The notes below the pieces were generated by a model. It did not search any database. It was not told the origin of the DNA and saw only the letters and a program-made list of their open reading frames with translations. A stretch of DNA of 5,475 bases from Melioribacteraceae bacterium (GTDB lineage: Bacteria; Bacteroidota; Ignavibacteria; Ignavibacteriales; Melioribacteraceae), in contig JALWEC010000045.1 in NCBI GenBank assembly GCA_027036655.1, positions 1 through 5,475 of the forward strand, given 5' to 3'. Every line of letters begins with the position of its first letter. Within the stretch, counting starts at the first letter, position 1. Of the stretch, positions 4,505 to 5,475 are shown piece after piece. Made by a program: the position numbers and the translations under genes.

Positions 4505-5475
4505 TTAGAATCCGTAACCAAGCGACACTTTAAGCGCTAAATCCGGAACCCCGAGAATCATCACGCCGACATCAATATTATCAAAGACGGTATATCTTCT
4601 CGAAAGCGTTATTCCGTACGGGAACGGAAGACCAAGTCCGTCGGAAATCGAGGAAGTCAGATCATCGTCGAATCCTTGCGAAATTGCGTCTCCGAATACA
4701 AACCCGAATCCCACGCGGTAATAGGAATTTCTGTAGCCGGTTTCGCTCCGGAAAATTTGAAAAAGTAATCCGTCAATATCGAGGAAAAGCAATCTTACCG
4801 GTATAAAAGGTATTCCCCAACCTTCCAGCTCATCATCGAGATGAAAGTTTCCGGCAAACTTCAATCCGATGTTTGTCTTTTTCCCAATCGCGTATTTGTC
4901 ATATTGATAGAGGAAATCGCCGAAATATTTAATCATATTTAATGAAAAAGAAGTTCCGCTTTCAAGCGCGGCATCAACCCCAAATGTTAGCGAAGAAGGC
5001 ATCTGTAATGTTACATTCTGTGTGAAAACATTTTTCTTTTTAATCGTCAGATGAGGTTTTGAAATGTTCATCGAATCGAGTTGAATATCAAGTGCTTCAT
5101 CCTTTGTGCCGAGGACCCGACCTTTAATAAATTTCGGTTGATAGCTGACGCCGAAAGAATTCGGATCGCTCAAGTCGAAATCGGGCTCGTAATCGTAAAC
5201 CAGCGAAAAATTCCACGACGAGCTTTTATCTTTATCAAAGTTATAATAAAGACCCAGTTTACCGCCGTATTTCGTGTCGGTGTAATTACCTTTTAATTGC
5301 CAATAAAAATTGTTTGATTCCCCTTCCTCTTTGTTGATAAGGGGATCGTCCGGATTGTTAAAATAATATTCGTTGTTGTGATTTAAAATAATCGAACCGT
5401 CAATTTTAACGAGCCAGTCAAAATTATTGACCGCGCTTTTCCGGTTTAATGAAAGTCCTGCGGAGAGATAGCCGT
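4505..5475 (-). CDS. Outer-membrane beta-barrel protein, unrecognised (partial, C-terminal part)
   Basis: An open frame of 322 codons runs from the right edge to the TAA at 4505-4507; the start lies outside the window. The TTG at 5171-5173 is an internal Leu codon, since the frame continues unbroken upstream with the same composition. Residues alternate polar and hydrophobic/aromatic in many short strands, for example KYGGKLGLYYNFD, SSSWNFSLVYDY and YYRVGFGFVFGD, separated by Asp/Asn/Ser-rich turns. The chain ends SLGYGF, and a C-terminal Phe is the usual BAM recognition signal. This supports a transmembrane or periplasm-facing barrel in the outer membrane. I do not recognise the family or the cargo. 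A hydrophobic stretch (FIPVRLLFLDIDGLLFQIF) lies about two thirds of the way through. It is convergent with the etf operon, 12 bases away, with no visible terminator between them. Confidence 0.75.
   Translation of the reverse strand, partial: GYLSAGLSLNRKSAVNNFDWLVKIDGSIILNHNNEYYFNNPDDPLINKEEGESNNFYWQLKGNYTDTKYGGKLGLYYNFDKDKSSSWNFSLVYDYEPDFDLSDPNSFGVSYQPKFIKGRVLGTKDEALDIQLDSMNISKPHLTIKKKNVFTQNVTLQMPSSLTFGVDAALESGTSFSLNMIKYFGDFLYQYDKYAIGKKTNIGLKFAGNFHLDDELEGWGIPFIPVRLLFLDIDGLLFQIFRSETGYRNSYYRVGFGFVFGDAISQGFDDDLTSSISDGLGLPFPYGITLSRRYTVFDNIDVGVMILGVPDLALKVSLGYGF

Noticed and set aside
4505..5173. Complete 222-residue gene starting at the TTG at 5171-5173
   Set aside because: The frame continues upstream without a stop to the window edge with the same barrel-like composition, so that TTG is an internal Leu codon.

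Overview
The window looks like chromosomal DNA of a Bacteroidota/Chlorobiota-type bacterium, most likely from the Ignavibacteria side. This is inferred from three things. The thioredoxin and ClpS sequences read like Bacteroidota-group proteins. There is an etfB-etfA-bifunctional nuclease gene string. There is also an outer-membrane beta-barrel protein ending in Phe. Good Shine-Dalgarno sequences precede several genes, which fits Ignavibacteria better than classical Bacteroidia. No lineage was confirmed by search.

Layout: (1) Positions 1-338, minus strand: the N-terminal 112 codons of a family I inorganic pyrophosphatase, cut by the window edge. (2) 433-853, minus strand: a thioredoxin with an unusual WCQPC active site and its own intrinsic terminator. 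(3) 854-1757: about 900 bases without a credible gene. About 700 bases of it (1041-1738) are a cluster of REP/MITE-like palindromic repeats, including a ~179-base tandem duplication and near-identical inverted ends. (4) 1758-2051, minus strand: the ClpS adaptor. (5) 2159-4492, plus strand: a compact operon of etfB, etfA and a bifunctional nuclease (DUF151/BFN domain plus a C-terminal UVR motif). The nuclease starts at a TTG three codons after the etfA stop and in the same frame. (6) 4505-5475, minus strand: the C-terminal 322 residues of an unrecognised outer-membrane beta-barrel protein. It runs convergently into the operon with only a 12-base gap and is open at the right edge.

The genes are mostly housekeeping: pyrophosphate removal, thiol redox balance, N-degron delivery to ClpAP-type proteases, and electron transfer from acyl-CoA or similar dehydrogenases through ETF. 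I see no transposase, integrase, CRISPR array, tRNA or rRNA, and no convincing new multi-gene system. The least ordinary parts are the structured repeat cluster, the in-frame etfA/nuclease junction, the variant thioredoxin active site and the unassigned outer-membrane barrel.
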